NCBI GenBank assembly: GCA_025359965.1
Contig: JANYDC010000152.1
Coordinates: 1 to 46,147, forward strand
Length of the DNA stretch: 46,147 bases
Source: Pedosphaera sp.
Lineage (GTDB): Bacteria > Verrucomicrobiota > Verrucomicrobiia > Limisphaerales > SXQI01
Reading direction: 5' to 3'
This document shows positions 27,763 to 36,631 of this stretch, piece after piece; position 1 is the stretch's first letter; every line of letters starts with the position of its first letter. The notes below the pieces were generated by a model, which searched no databases, was not told the origin of the DNA, and saw nothing but the letters and a program-made list of their open reading frames with translations. Both the position numbers and the translations under genes were made by a program.

Positions 27763-30698
27763 CCAAGCCAGTTTCGGGTGTCAAAACTGTTTACCGGCTT
27801 GGAGCCCATATTAACGGTGAGGCCTTGGGCTTCCCATAGATATCTGAAAGCAGGGGCGAACGATCTTAAGGCTGGTGAATTGGTGGAGGCTTTCAACAAG
27901 GCGGATCTTCCGGCCGATGGTTGAGCTAGCTGTTGCAGCCGGAGTTCCAATGCGACCCGGGCGGTTCGGGAATAGGCCAATATCTCGCGACGGTTGTCGA
28001 TGATTCTCGATAGTTCACTCCTTGAGTTAAACGAGCCGTCGTAGATCAAGTCGGGGTCGTCGGGGCTGGCGTAGATCGGATCCATTGAGCTGATCAAACG
28101 TTTCCAAAATAGGGGATCGTTGAATGTTTCAAGAAAGGAGAGGGTGTCTCGTTGGTGGCTGCCCTGGAGGTACTCGGTGGTCCGAACCACCCGAAGGTGA
28201 AGAAGGTCGTCCCTGCCGAACTGAGCGGAATCAAATACAGCGCTGCTAGCCGTTGAATCCCAAGCTGCGGCAGTTTTAGCAAAGGCCAGTTGCAGGTCGG
28301 GTTCCACGTCAGTTGCGGCCTCGCCCTTTTCCCAAGTAGACTGCAGCCGCTGCAAAACTTCGGCATCAGCGGAGGTTCTGGCCACGATGCGCTCGCTCAA
28401 CTGTGCGGCCCTGTGATATGAGCGGCATGCGATAAGGAGGGCACGCGAGCGGTGCGAGCCTAGGTGGAGAAGTCCTATATCGAGCAATTCATCAACAGTG
28501 CGGATGGCGGTGACAGGGTCATTCTCCTCAATGGGAATGAGCCCCTGCCACGCAAGCATGTCCAAGTCCTGAGGCTGCAAAAGGAGGGTCTGCTCGGAGT
28601 CAACGGAGCTCATGTCAATCCAGCCGCCTGCCGAAACGTCTCGCAAAAGCTTTAGATACGCGGCATTGCGCCCGAGATGAAGGCGCATTGAGGCTACTTG
28701 ATTGGTCGGCATGGCAACCAAAGGCGCGGGGATGGTGAGAGGGTCCATGCCGGAGTCTCTTGGACGCTGCCGGCCAAAGTCCTGATAAGCGGAACGCAGT
28801 TCCCGCAGGGCCCACGACACCTCGGGTTTGGCGGAGGCAATGCCCCGGGCACGGGTGATGCGATCAATGGAATAGTCCACTGACCAGCCAGTGGCGGCGA
28901 TTTCCTCGATCCGTTGGGCCACTTGTCGATCCAGTGCGCGGATGTACAGGAGGTACAGCACCACAAGAGTGAGCACGGCACCGAGCAGGAAGGTCCAACA
29001 AGGATGGGCCTTAAGCCACCGAAGAATCATGCCGGGCAGGCAAAACACGAGACGAAACGCGGAGATCACCCGTTCGCGAAAGGACGCACCCCTCGCTTGA
29101 TGTGGAGACTCAAAGCGAGCAGCAGCCACTTCGCGCAAGGTATTGAGATACAATCGACGCGCTCTGCGTCCTGCCCATAGGCTGACGGCAAGACTTAAGC
29201 TGACGTAGAAGGACTGAGAGAACCATTCAAACCAATCATTCGATGGGAAGAACATTGTGAGGACACCTTCGAACAGGATGAGCATCATGTAGACCGCGAA
29301 CGGCAGAACAAAGATGAGTAAAACCGCGCGGCTAACCGCCCGCAGGGTCGAACGGGATCGTGCGGCTTCCCATAGGCCAACCCACGCCAAAGCCCATAAG
29401 TCAACCGCTCCGGAAATCACCTCGGCAAGAAACCATAGGGTTGAATTCCTAAGACCCACCGAGGTCAGATTGGGCCACAGAAAAAACACGCAGCAAACGA
29501 AAAAGAGGCAGGGAAGCAGCAACGCAAAACGAAACCATCCCCTAAGGGCGCGGTGAAACCCGGAGGCCATTTCCCTAACTATGATGGGCGTGGTCAGGAG
29601 AAGCTCAAGGGCGCCTGATTGGCGATCCTCGAAAGAGCGTTGGCAGGCCTCAAATAACACCCAAACTTTAAAGAAAAAACCCAGTGCCGCAATGCCGGCC
29701 ATGAGCATGGTGAGTCGACCATCTGAATTATCGGCAAGGATCCATGACGCGACGACGACCGCCAAAACGGTGAGGGTAAATAGAATGGCAACGTACCCCT
29801 TCCAAGGCTGGCGGGCGGTAAGCCACATGGTGGGGGCTTTATCAAGCAGTTGTGCGCGATAGGTACGCTGACGTTCGCTGCGGCTGGCTTGGGTCCGCGA
29901 CTTGGGGACAGCGGGATTTTTGTCGCCGGTTTTGCTTGTGGATAAACGCCGCGAGGCCCATCGCAGAAGAAGCAAGCCCAAGATCTGACTGCCCGCCATA
30001 CCCATGAGAATTTTTCCCGTGACGCGAACACCTGTGTTGGCAACCGCCGAAACTTGTGTGATTGGGGATAGGAAACCGATGGTAAGGTTTTGGACAGGGT
30101 CACCCAGCGCGTCGAACATCGACCTTCCTAAAAATAGCTGTTCCAGAATCAGCGGGCCAAGCACCCAGGCGATCAAAGCCAACAATGTGCCCATCATGGC
30201 CTTCCGTTCGAGCAAACTTCGCGCTGAAACAAACACCCCCAGTTCGAGCGAAACGACCAGAGTACCAAGCAGGACGGACAGCATGAACAAAACGAGGTGC
30301 CACTCGATCCCGCCAAAAAGGAAGCCGATGCTTAGCGCGGGGACGACAGCGAGGAAAAAGTAAAAGCCCTGAATGGAAGAGCAGATCATCTTGCCCAGAA
30401 CGACATGGCTGGCCTTAAGGTCTGTGAGAAAAAGAAGGGGCAGCGTGCCTTCGCGGCGTTCTGAGCTGAGGCAATCAGCGGTCAGCACGACACCCGAAAG
30501 GAGGGAATAGCAAAACAGGAGAATCGCAGAGATTATAAAGAATGCGACTCCCTGCAGTCCGCCAGCTCTAGACCAAATGGGACTCCAAACCACCAGCGAG
30601 ACCAGCAAAATGAGCAACCCGACGAACCCGCTGCGCGTCCAATAGGAGGCTGGCCGCCTTGCTGAGACCAATAATTCACGTCCTACTACGGGTAACAT
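27720..30698 (-). CDS. Double ABC-2-type permease, second paralogue
   Basis: 992 residues from ATG 30698, overlapping the upstream stop as TAATG. It has the same plan as its neighbours: N-terminal MLPVVGRELL, first ABC-2 module with E-R-R-E-G-T-L-P-L-L-F-L-T-D-L near residue 80, and a linker with L-L-D-K-A-P-T-M-W-L-T-A-R-Q. The second module has R-Q-S-G-A-L-E-L-L-L-T-T-P near 356, then a helix, then R-A-L-D-R-Q-V-A-Q-R-I-E-E-I-A near 580 opening a C-terminal domain of about 410 residues that ends R-R-R-D-W-V-E-P-A-P. The permease part is more conserved between copies than the C-terminal domain, so the latter may give each copy its own partner or substrate. Its first ~25 codons are nearly identical in DNA to those of the third copy. 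Confidence 0.75.
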   Translation of the reverse strand: MLPVVGRELLVSARRPASYWTRSGFVGLLILLVSLVVWSPIWSRAGGLQGVAFFIISAILLFCYSLLSGVVLTADCLSSERREGTLPLLFLTDLKASHVVLGKMICSSIQGFYFFLAVVPALSIGFLFGGIEWHLVLFMLSVLLGTLVVSLELGVFVSARSLLERKAMMGTLLALIAWVLGPLILEQLFLGRSMFDALGDPVQNLTIGFLSPITQVSAVANTGVRVTGKILMGMAGSQILGLLLLRWASRRLSTSKTGDKNPAVPKSRTQASRSERQRTYRAQLLDKAPTMWLTARQPWKGYVAILFTLTVLAVVVASWILADNSDGRLTMLMAGIAALGFFFKVWVLFEACQRSFEDRQSGALELLLTTPIIVREMASGFHRALRGWFRFALLLPCLFFVCCVFFLWPNLTSVGLRNSTLWFLAEVISGAVDLWALAWVGLWEAARSRSTLRAVSRAVLLIFVLPFAVYMMLILFEGVLTMFFPSNDWFEWFSQSFYVSLSLAVSLWAGRRARRLYLNTLREVAAARFESPHQARGASFRERVISAFRLVFCLPGMILRWLKAHPCWTFLLGAVLTLVVLYLLYIRALDRQVAQRIEEIAATGWSVDYSIDRITRARGIASAKPEVSWALRELRSAYQDFGRQRPRDSGMDPLTIPAPLVAMPTNQVASMRLHLGRNAAYLKLLRDVSAGGWIDMSSVDSEQTLLLQPQDLDMLAWQGLIPIEENDPVTAIRTVDELLDIGLLHLGSHRSRALLIACRSYHRAAQLSERIVARTSADAEVLQRLQSTWEKGEAATDVEPDLQLAFAKTAAAWDSTASSAVFDSAQFGRDDLLHLRVVRTTEYLQGSHQRDTLSFLETFNDPLFWKRLISSMDPIYASPDDPDLIYDGSFNSRSELSRIIDNRREILAYSRTARVALELRLQQLAQPSAGRSALLKASTNSPALRSFAPAFRYLWEAQGLTVNMGSKPVNSFDTRNWLGFELRRRDWVEPAP

Positions 30699-30740
30699 TA
30701 GGGTGCGGGCTCGACCCAATCACGGCGTCTGAGTTCAAAA
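30623..30740 (-). repeat. 118-bp near-identical gene-junction repeat, copy B
   Basis: This spans the 3' end of the first permease gene, the TAATG overlap and the 5' end of the second. It matches 27645-27762 at all but three positions by eye. Confidence 0.85.
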
Positions 30741-33706
30741 TGGAATTCGTGGCGGTGTACTGAATTTCGTCGATTCCTTTCCAGGGCGTTCAGTAGTTGA
30801 ATGGTAAATCCATTGGTTTGCCAGACATAGTCGAAGCAGGATCCAAATTCTTTGAAGACAAGTTGATTAGTGACAGCCTGCAACCAGGCTGCTTTTCCAA
30901 GCTCAGGATTTCTTAGCTGCTCCTGCCTTAGGGCCAACCCCAGTTGGACGATCATTGCCTTCCCCAGCACGTCGCGCCGCATGATGACTGCGGAAGCCAA
31001 TTCACCGGGAAATTCGGAGCTTAAGGCAAAGTTCAGAGCACCGCCATCCTGGTACTCTGAGATATTGATGGCACCCAAGGCGCCGCTCCAAAGTGATCGG
31101 TTGGTGGACATATCCAAGTTGGCCAGAGCGTTTATCTGAAGTTGCCCGGTGAGATACTCCGTGGTGAGAACCGTGCGAAGGGTGAAGGCGCTCTTCCTCT
31201 GTTGTTGAGCCGACCTAAAAGCCTGATCAAAGATGGAGGAGTTCCAGTTCGCAACTAATTCGGAAAAAGCGCTGTGCATCTCAGGATCAATTTCAGCAGC
31301 CTCCTCCATTGATTGCCAAAGATCTCGCAAATGTTGAATCTGACCAATTTCTACGGCGTCACTGGCTAAAATACGCTGAGTCAGTCCAGCGGCGTTGACA
31401 AGCAGTGTCCGCGCAGCATAAAGCCCCGGAACCCGATGCGTGCGAATCGATATCAGGCCAATCTTCAGTATCTGGCGAACTATATCGATTGCTTCATCAA
31501 CATGACTGTCTTCGAGCGACACCATTCCCTTCCAAACCATCATGCTGAAATCCTCCTGCCGAAGCATCGAGTTTTGCCAATACCACCAAACATTGCTATT
31601 GGGACCTTCGTTGATTCCAAAATCAATCCAATCGGTTTGTGCCGCCAACCGGATGCGATCAAAATAATCAACGTTTCGAGCAAGATGAGGCCGCACCAGA
31701 CTGAGATGAACGTCCGGCAACGGAGCCAGCGGCTCGGGGATGGCAACCGGGTTAAGGCCAGCATCGCGATCGTTCACCCCGCGAGGGAAACTGCGGTACG
31801 AACTCCTCACATTTTTCACCTTCAAAGTACCGTCCACCCAGTGATTGGACATGGCACGGGTACTGACCGCCTGTGCAATAGAATAATTAGCCGACCAACC
31901 ACTGGCCTCAATTTCTGAGATTCGCCGTTCGACTTGTCTGTCTAGAGTTCTAACACGCAACAACTGAGCCGCAACCAACATGAGGAACAAACAGCATAAC
32001 CCTGCCCAGAGTGGATGGGACTTCATCCACCTGCCGATGCTGGACGGGCTGCCCCGGAGAAGAGTCGGCAAAGATTTTAACCAAACTTTCCAAGGCAAAC
32101 GCTTTGAACCTGTGTTGGCTTGAAAGCGAGCAGCGGCCACATCGCGCAATTGGAAGAGGTATAAGCGACGGGCTTTAAGACCACCCAGAGCACTGAAAAT
32201 AAACCCCAAGCCCGCATAGACCGTGAAAATCAACCAACTGAACCACGAACCTTCCGGTATGAACATGAATACGACGTGCTGGAAGATGATCAATAGCACG
32301 ACAGCGCTCACAGGAGCCCAAAAGAGAATAAAGAGTGCCCTGGCAATCGCGCGAAGGGTCGAACGGGCCCGCGCAGCCTCCCACAACCCAATCCACGACA
32401 AGGCCCAGAGATCCACCGCAGCCAAGGCAAAAGCGGTGCAGAAGACGGTCAATGCACTCCACAACCCGTAGGTAGTCATCTCCTGAAGTGAATAAAAAAA
32501 ATACAGTCCGAAACAAAGGCAAGGAAAGAGCAGAGCCAGACGAAACCACTGGCGGAGGGCTTGATGGAATCCACCGGCCATCCGGGGCACGGTTAGAGGA
32601 GTGGTGAGCAGAAGTTCCAACGCATTCGTTTGATGATCTTCGAGAGATCGCTGGCAGGCTTCAAACAACACCCACATCTTAAAAAAGGCGGCAATAATCC
32701 ATAACGCCACTGCCAGCATGGCAACCCGCCCATCCGCATCGGACTCCAATTTCCAGGCAAAAGCAACTACTCCTAGAACTGTGAAACTGAAGAGCAAAGC
32801 CACATGAGTTTTCCATGGTTCGCGGGCTGTGATCCAAAATGTGGGGGAGAGATCAAGGAGCCGTGTACGATAAAGTTGCTGGAGCTCGCTGCGGCTTGTT
32901 CTCATTCGTACTTTGTTAGCTCTTCGATCATTCTCACCAGCCTTGCTGGTAGACAGTCGATGAGTAGCCCTCCGCAGCAGGAACAATCCCAAGGCCTGAC
33001 TTAGAGCCATGCCTAGGAAAATCTTTTCCGGCACTGTTTTCGCAGTGTTGGCGGAGGCCAAAAATTGAGTGAGCGGGGAAAGAAAACCGAGAGAGAAATC
33101 CTGAGGAGAATCAAACACATCGAAGAGAAACCGCCCCAAAATCAACTGTTCAAGAATAAGCGGCCCGAGCACCCAGGTGCCCACTGCCAGAAGCGTTCCC
33201 ATCATGGCCTTTCGCTCGACCAAACTTCTCGAAGAAACAAAGACTCCCAATTCAAGCGAAACGATCAAAGTGTTCAACAAGACGAAAAACATCACTAGAA
33301 CGAGGTGCCAATCAATTCCCCCGAACAAGAATCCAATACTCAAGGCGGGAATTACGGCCAGGAAAAAATAGAAGCCTTGGATGGAGGAACAGAGCATTTT
33401 GCCAAGGACGACATGGCCGGCCTTGAGATCGGTCAAAAAAAGGAGAGGCAAGGTGCCCTCCCGCCGCTCGGAGCTAAGGCAATCGGAGGTGAGCATTGCT
33501 CCGGAAATCAAAGAGTAAACAAACAGAAGTATGGACGAAAGGATGAAGACCACCACGCCTTCTCGGCCCGCGGTGAGACGGGGCTCTGAACCCCAGACCA
33601 GCAGGGTCACAACCAAAAGCAGCAAAGCCACGAACCCACTGCGAGTCCAATAGGAGGATGCTCGCCGCGCTGAAATCAATAACTCGCGTCCTACAACAGG
33701 TAACAT
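30698..33706 (-). CDS. Double ABC-2-type permease, first paralogue of the array
   Basis: 1002 residues from ATG 33706, the promoter-proximal member. N-terminal MLPVVGRELLISARRASSYW; first ABC-2 module with E-R-R-E-G-T-L-P-L-L-F-L-T-D-L near residue 80 and S-L-E-L-G-V-F-V-S-S-R-S-L near 155. The linker has L-L-D-L-S-P-T-F-W-I-T-A-R-E-P, and the second module H-Q-T-N-A-L-E-L-L-L-T-T-P-L near 357. After a helix near 565-580, R-T-L-D-R-Q-V-E-R-R-I-S-E-I-E begins a soluble domain of about 420 residues ending R-R-R-D-W-V-E-P-A-P. It is preceded by a 148-bp gap with a putative promoter element and the terminator of the respiratory operon. ABC-2 family membership is fairly secure from the paired motifs; an export role and any substrate are guesses. 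Confidence 0.75.
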   Translation of the reverse strand: MLPVVGRELLISARRASSYWTRSGFVALLLLVVTLLVWGSEPRLTAGREGVVVFILSSILLFVYSLISGAMLTSDCLSSERREGTLPLLFLTDLKAGHVVLGKMLCSSIQGFYFFLAVIPALSIGFLFGGIDWHLVLVMFFVLLNTLIVSLELGVFVSSRSLVERKAMMGTLLAVGTWVLGPLILEQLILGRFLFDVFDSPQDFSLGFLSPLTQFLASANTAKTVPEKIFLGMALSQALGLFLLRRATHRLSTSKAGENDRRANKVRMRTSRSELQQLYRTRLLDLSPTFWITAREPWKTHVALLFSFTVLGVVAFAWKLESDADGRVAMLAVALWIIAAFFKMWVLFEACQRSLEDHQTNALELLLTTPLTVPRMAGGFHQALRQWFRLALLFPCLCFGLYFFYSLQEMTTYGLWSALTVFCTAFALAAVDLWALSWIGLWEAARARSTLRAIARALFILFWAPVSAVVLLIIFQHVVFMFIPEGSWFSWLIFTVYAGLGFIFSALGGLKARRLYLFQLRDVAAARFQANTGSKRLPWKVWLKSLPTLLRGSPSSIGRWMKSHPLWAGLCCLFLMLVAAQLLRVRTLDRQVERRISEIEASGWSANYSIAQAVSTRAMSNHWVDGTLKVKNVRSSYRSFPRGVNDRDAGLNPVAIPEPLAPLPDVHLSLVRPHLARNVDYFDRIRLAAQTDWIDFGINEGPNSNVWWYWQNSMLRQEDFSMMVWKGMVSLEDSHVDEAIDIVRQILKIGLISIRTHRVPGLYAARTLLVNAAGLTQRILASDAVEIGQIQHLRDLWQSMEEAAEIDPEMHSAFSELVANWNSSIFDQAFRSAQQQRKSAFTLRTVLTTEYLTGQLQINALANLDMSTNRSLWSGALGAINISEYQDGGALNFALSSEFPGELASAVIMRRDVLGKAMIVQLGLALRQEQLRNPELGKAAWLQAVTNQLVFKEFGSCFDYVWQTNGFTIQLLNALERNRRNSVHRHEFHFELRRRDWVEPAP

Positions 33707-33722
33707 GTGGAAGATCTGTACC

Positions 33723-33762
33723 TATTGGACCGCGTGGGCAGAAAAATGATAGGAAAAAATCC
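33723..33762 (-). promoter_or_regulatory. Duplicated upstream element, copy before the first permease gene
   Basis: On the minus strand the order is a run of six T, CCTATCAT, 13 variable bases, CGGTCCAATA, ending 17 nt before the ATG at 33706. It matches the copy at 24644-24684 in both blocks and in spacing. TATCAT (33751-33746) is a plausible -10 box, giving a leader of about 35 nt. The inference of promoter function rests on position and conservation only. Confidence 0.45.
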
Positions 33763-33823
33763 TGATCGATGTGGAGTGCGACAGGTTGCTACAGCTATTA
33801 CCTTCCAAAAACGACCATGCTCG

Positions 33824-33845
33824 AAAAGCGGCAGCAAGCTGCCGC
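33824..33845 (-). terminator. Intrinsic terminator of the ACIII operon
   Basis: Read on the minus strand, the arm GCGGCAGC pairs with GCTGCCGC across a 2-nt loop (33845-33828) and is followed by TTTT. It lies 9 bp after the stop of the last cytochrome gene and separates the respiratory operon from the permease array. Confidence 0.8.
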
Positions 33846-33854
33846 ACTCCAAGG

Positions 33855-34472
33855 TTATTGATCGGCAATTTTCAGAAGCTCGGCGGAGGTCCAAGCTTCG
33901 TTGCGGTCTTTTTCCAGGGCGCGGATCGCTTTAACATCCTCGACTTTAACTGCGTCGGCTTTATTGCCCCATTCATTGCGAACGTAAGTTAGGACGGCGG
34001 CAATTTCTTCGTCATTCAGAACTTCTTTCCAGCGCACCATGACGTTATTCCAATCCGTGCCCTTGACAGCGATTGGACCCTGAAGGCCGTCCAATACAAT
34101 GCGGGCGATACGATCAGCCTTGGGTGCCTGAACCCATTCGGAACCAACCAAGGGAGGAAATTGTCCCGGGACGCCCGCGCCGCTGGGTTGGTGGCATGGC
34201 ACACAAGTACGGCCATAAACTTCGCGACCCTGAGCGAACTGCTTGTTGCCCTCATCCTGGGGGGCCAAGGCCGCAAGCTCGTTGGTGGAGGAGTATTGAC
34301 CGTAGACCGTTGAGTTGAATCCACCGCCATTGGAGCTGAGGAACATACCACCAGCAAAAATGAGAAGAGCGAGGATCACAATGAATGCAACCGGCATTTC
34401 GGCCGTGCCTATGGATGGCTCGGTCTCGTCACCAGCATTGACTGGAAAATTCTTGGAACGGTCAGGCTTCAT
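33855..34472 (-). CDS. Membrane-anchored monohaem cytochrome c (CcoP-like position)
   Basis: 205 residues. One membrane helix at about 27-46 anchors a periplasmic class I cytochrome c domain with C90-V-P-C-H94 and a likely distal Met145 in N-N-V-M-V, closing with the usual helix L-N-D-E-E-I-A-A-V-L-T-Y-V-R. It is the last gene of the operon and overlaps the CcoO-like gene by four bases (ATGA). CcoP subunits of cbb3 oxidases normally carry two haems; this protein has one, so it is CcoP-like by position more than by sequence. It probably passes electrons from ACIII to a terminal acceptor. Confidence 0.85.
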   Translation of the reverse strand: MKPDRSKNFPVNAGDETEPSIGTAEMPVAFIVILALLIFAGGMFLSSNGGGFNSTVYGQYSSTNELAALAPQDEGNKQFAQGREVYGRTCVPCHQPSGAGVPGQFPPLVGSEWVQAPKADRIARIVLDGLQGPIAVKGTDWNNVMVRWKEVLNDEEIAAVLTYVRNEWGNKADAVKVEDVKAIRALEKDRNEAWTSAELLKIADQ

Positions 34473-35167
34473 TTGGCAGCGGGCGAATTGGTGGAAGTCG
34501 CGGAGGCCGCATTATTGGTCGCGTCCGTGGCCGGGGCATTGGTCTTGGGCTGGGGCATGGGGGCCTCAAACAAAGGCAGATCAGAACGCAGGCTCATCAC
34601 GTAAGCCACAACGGCTTTGGCATTGTCGGTGGGCACGACTTCGTAGCCAGCGGCTGGAGAATACTCGGGGGCCAAAGTGAGGGCCTCGGAGGAACCCTGA
34701 TTGCGAATTTTGCGGGTTTCGAAAAGAAATTTATAAGGGGGCATCTTGGAACCTTTCATAACCATCTGAGGGTTATAAAGGTGCAAGAGCTGGTATTTGG
34801 CGTCGGCCAAACGGGCACCCGCGTTGCTCAAATCAGGTCCGAGGCGAATCCAGCCGAGCTGAGGAGGCTGATCCAGAAGATAATCCTGTGCAACGGTCAG
34901 GCGCACGCCCCAGCCGCGAGCCTTGTCTGAGGAAGTATTACCATCACGCGCCTGTTGGGTGTGACAAGTCACGCAGCCGTTGGCCCGATAGATATCGGCA
35001 CCCTGTTTTGCGAAACCGGGGCGCGGTTGTGGGTAAATCTGATTGGAAGGCTGCGAAGCCACTGGAGTCTGCCTGCCAAGTTCGAGCACCGGCTTGAACA
35101 CCATGGTGTACCAAGAGACGCTCATGGCAAAGAACAACCCAACAAAAATGAGAGGTCCCGAATTCAC
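34469..35167 (-). CDS. CcoO-like monohaem cytochrome c
   Basis: 232 residues with an N-terminal membrane helix (about 5-25) and a periplasmic haem domain. The pattern A-D-I-Y-R-A-N-G-C65-V-T-C-H69, later L-G-P-D-L-S-N-A-G-A-R and H-L-Y-N-P-Q-x(6)-S-K-M142-P-P-Y, closely follows cbb3 oxidase subunit II (CcoO/FixO). The tail after about 195 is low-complexity Ala/Thr/Asn/Pro. The start is GTG at 35167, overlapping the upstream stop (GTGA) and supported by AAGGAGG six bases upstream. In cbb3 oxidases CcoO packs against CcoN; here its partner would be the CcoN-like protein that has lost its copper site. Confidence 0.87.
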   Translation of the reverse strand: MNSGPLIFVGLFFAMSVSWYTMVFKPVLELGRQTPVASQPSNQIYPQPRPGFAKQGADIYRANGCVTCHTQQARDGNTSSDKARGWGVRLTVAQDYLLDQPPQLGWIRLGPDLSNAGARLADAKYQLLHLYNPQMVMKGSKMPPYKFLFETRKIRNQGSSEALTLAPEYSPAAGYEVVPTDNAKAVVAYVMSLRSDLPLFEAPMPQPKTNAPATDATNNAASATSTNSPAAK

Positions 35168-36615
35168 TTCGAACCTCCTTTCTCAGGGGTAATCCATTCG
35201 ATGGGACGGCAGCAACTGACAAAGGATTTCACAGCGAGTTGCACAAAATGAAGGAGGAACAAGGCCTGACCGATGCAGAAAAGTAAAAGGCCAATGGTGG
35301 TCAGAGCAAACATGGGGAAGGTGCGCTTGACTGCGTCAAGAAAAGGAACACTGGGGTCAGCCAAAGCCAATCCGTGGGTCATGCCGACGGCACAGAGAGG
35401 AAAAGACATTACGGCCACCCCAAGAATCGAAAGAATTAAGTGCGCTTTGGAAAAAGAAGCCGAAGGCCATTCCAGTTTCATCAAAGTGGTGGCCACCACC
35501 GTAAGCGAACCTAACAAGGTCAGGCCAATGAACCCATATTCCAACAACACGGAGAGACCGGTGTGGAAATGGGTGAACATCAAAGTATTGCTGTTGGAAG
35601 GAAGTGTGCCCCATGCGCCTAAAACAGCCCAAAGGGCCAACATGCCGGTGGAAGCCTTGAAATAGCTCAAGCCGGGAGAGGAGGAAGCCGAGCGATCAGC
35701 CTTCCACGTACAATAAAAATTGTAGGCATTGGCCAGCATTCCAACCGATACAACCCATTGGCTTACCGCGCTGAGACCAGTCAGCCAACGAGGGACGGCC
35801 GAAACATTGGAAAAACCTCCGAGCGGAGCAAAGATGATCACCGTCCAAAAGCCGAATACAGCCAAGGCGTGGCTATGCAAGGGTTGGTTGGAAAGTTTGG
35901 GTACAAAATAGTAGGCCGCGCCCAAGGCGAAGCCGGAAAGAACCACTCCGACAAAATTCTGTCCATACCAACCGGCGATAACCGGGACGGCGGAGCCGCG
36001 CAACAGGCCGAACAACAGGAGGTAAGTTGCTCCGGCAAACACCCAAGGGAACCAAAATAGACCAGTCTGGGCGAACCAAAGCGATGGATACATGGTCTGC
36101 ACATTGCGCGCTTTGAGGTTCATTAGAGCGATGATGGCGATTACGATGAAGGCGATAAAGAGAGTCATCGCGGCAGGGGCAGGAAATTCCAAACGCCAAA
36201 GCCCGGTGGTTTCACCGGCCAGAATCAGAAGCAAAGCAGCAAGAACGCCGATGTTCCAGAGAATAGCCCCGGCCGAGACCAATGTTGCGTTGGGAATTAC
36301 GGAACGACCCAAGCGTGCAATGAGCCAAAGGGCCACGGCCAAACCCGCCTGAAGCGCGAAGCCATAAAGGAAGAGGGCATTCTGCGCGAAGACGAGCCTA
36401 CCGTAAGTCAGGAAGGAAAAGTCGGCCAGAAAATGAGGCCCATGCATTTTCACGGAGGCAATCAGGCCAAGCGCACTGCCCAGCAGCAGCCAAAGCACCG
36501 AAGCACCAACCATGAGCAAGACCGGCCATGCAGCCGATTGATCGACCTCCGCAGCAGTCGCGGGGGTCGACGGGCATTGATTACCCTTTTGAATGTCAGA
36601 CGAAATCGCAGTCAC
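35164..36615 (-). CDS. CcoN-like (cbb3 oxidase subunit I) protein lacking the Cu(B) ligands
   Basis: 483 residues from GTG 36615 (TTG at 36639 is an alternative; neither has a good ribosome site), with about twelve membrane helices. Clear CcoN landmarks are Y-G-R-L near 71-74, W-Y-G-x-N-x-V-G near 216, L-G-A-A-Y-Y-F-V-P-K (231-240) and T-H-F-H-T-G (348-353). Compared with cbb3 CcoN recalled from memory, Y-G-H-N is Y-G-Q219-N, the G-P-H-H stretch is G-G-F-S-N near 266-270, and the His of R-L-R-P-L-H is replaced in R-L-V-F-A-Q. Thus all three Cu(B) histidines and one low-spin haem ligand are absent, while H349 and H351 remain. Oxygen reduction by the standard mechanism looks impossible. It may be a structural, quinone-handling or electron-relay subunit of the ACIII assembly. 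It sits between the one-helix protein and the CcoO-like cytochrome in one operon. Confidence 0.8.
   Translation of the reverse strand: MTAISSDIQKGNQCPSTPATAAEVDQSAAWPVLLMVGASVLWLLLGSALGLIASVKMHGPHFLADFSFLTYGRLVFAQNALFLYGFALQAGLAVALWLIARLGRSVIPNATLVSAGAILWNIGVLAALLLILAGETTGLWRLEFPAPAAMTLFIAFIVIAIIALMNLKARNVQTMYPSLWFAQTGLFWFPWVFAGATYLLLFGLLRGSAVPVIAGWYGQNFVGVVLSGFALGAAYYFVPKLSNQPLHSHALAVFGFWTVIIFAPLGGFSNVSAVPRWLTGLSAVSQWVVSVGMLANAYNFYCTWKADRSASSSPGLSYFKASTGMLALWAVLGAWGTLPSNSNTLMFTHFHTGLSVLLEYGFIGLTLLGSLTVVATTLMKLEWPSASFSKAHLILSILGVAVMSFPLCAVGMTHGLALADPSVPFLDAVKRTFPMFALTTIGLLLFCIGQALFLLHFVQLAVKSFVSCCRPIEWITPEKGGSK
35174..35180 (-). promoter_or_regulatory. Strong Shine-Dalgarno site for the GTG start of the CcoO-like gene
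   Basis: AAGGAGG on the minus strand, inside the 3' end of the CcoN-like gene, six bases before GTG 35167. It supports the GTG start that overlaps the upstream stop codon. Confidence 0.75.
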
Positions 36616-36631
36616 GGATTGAAAGGGGCCG

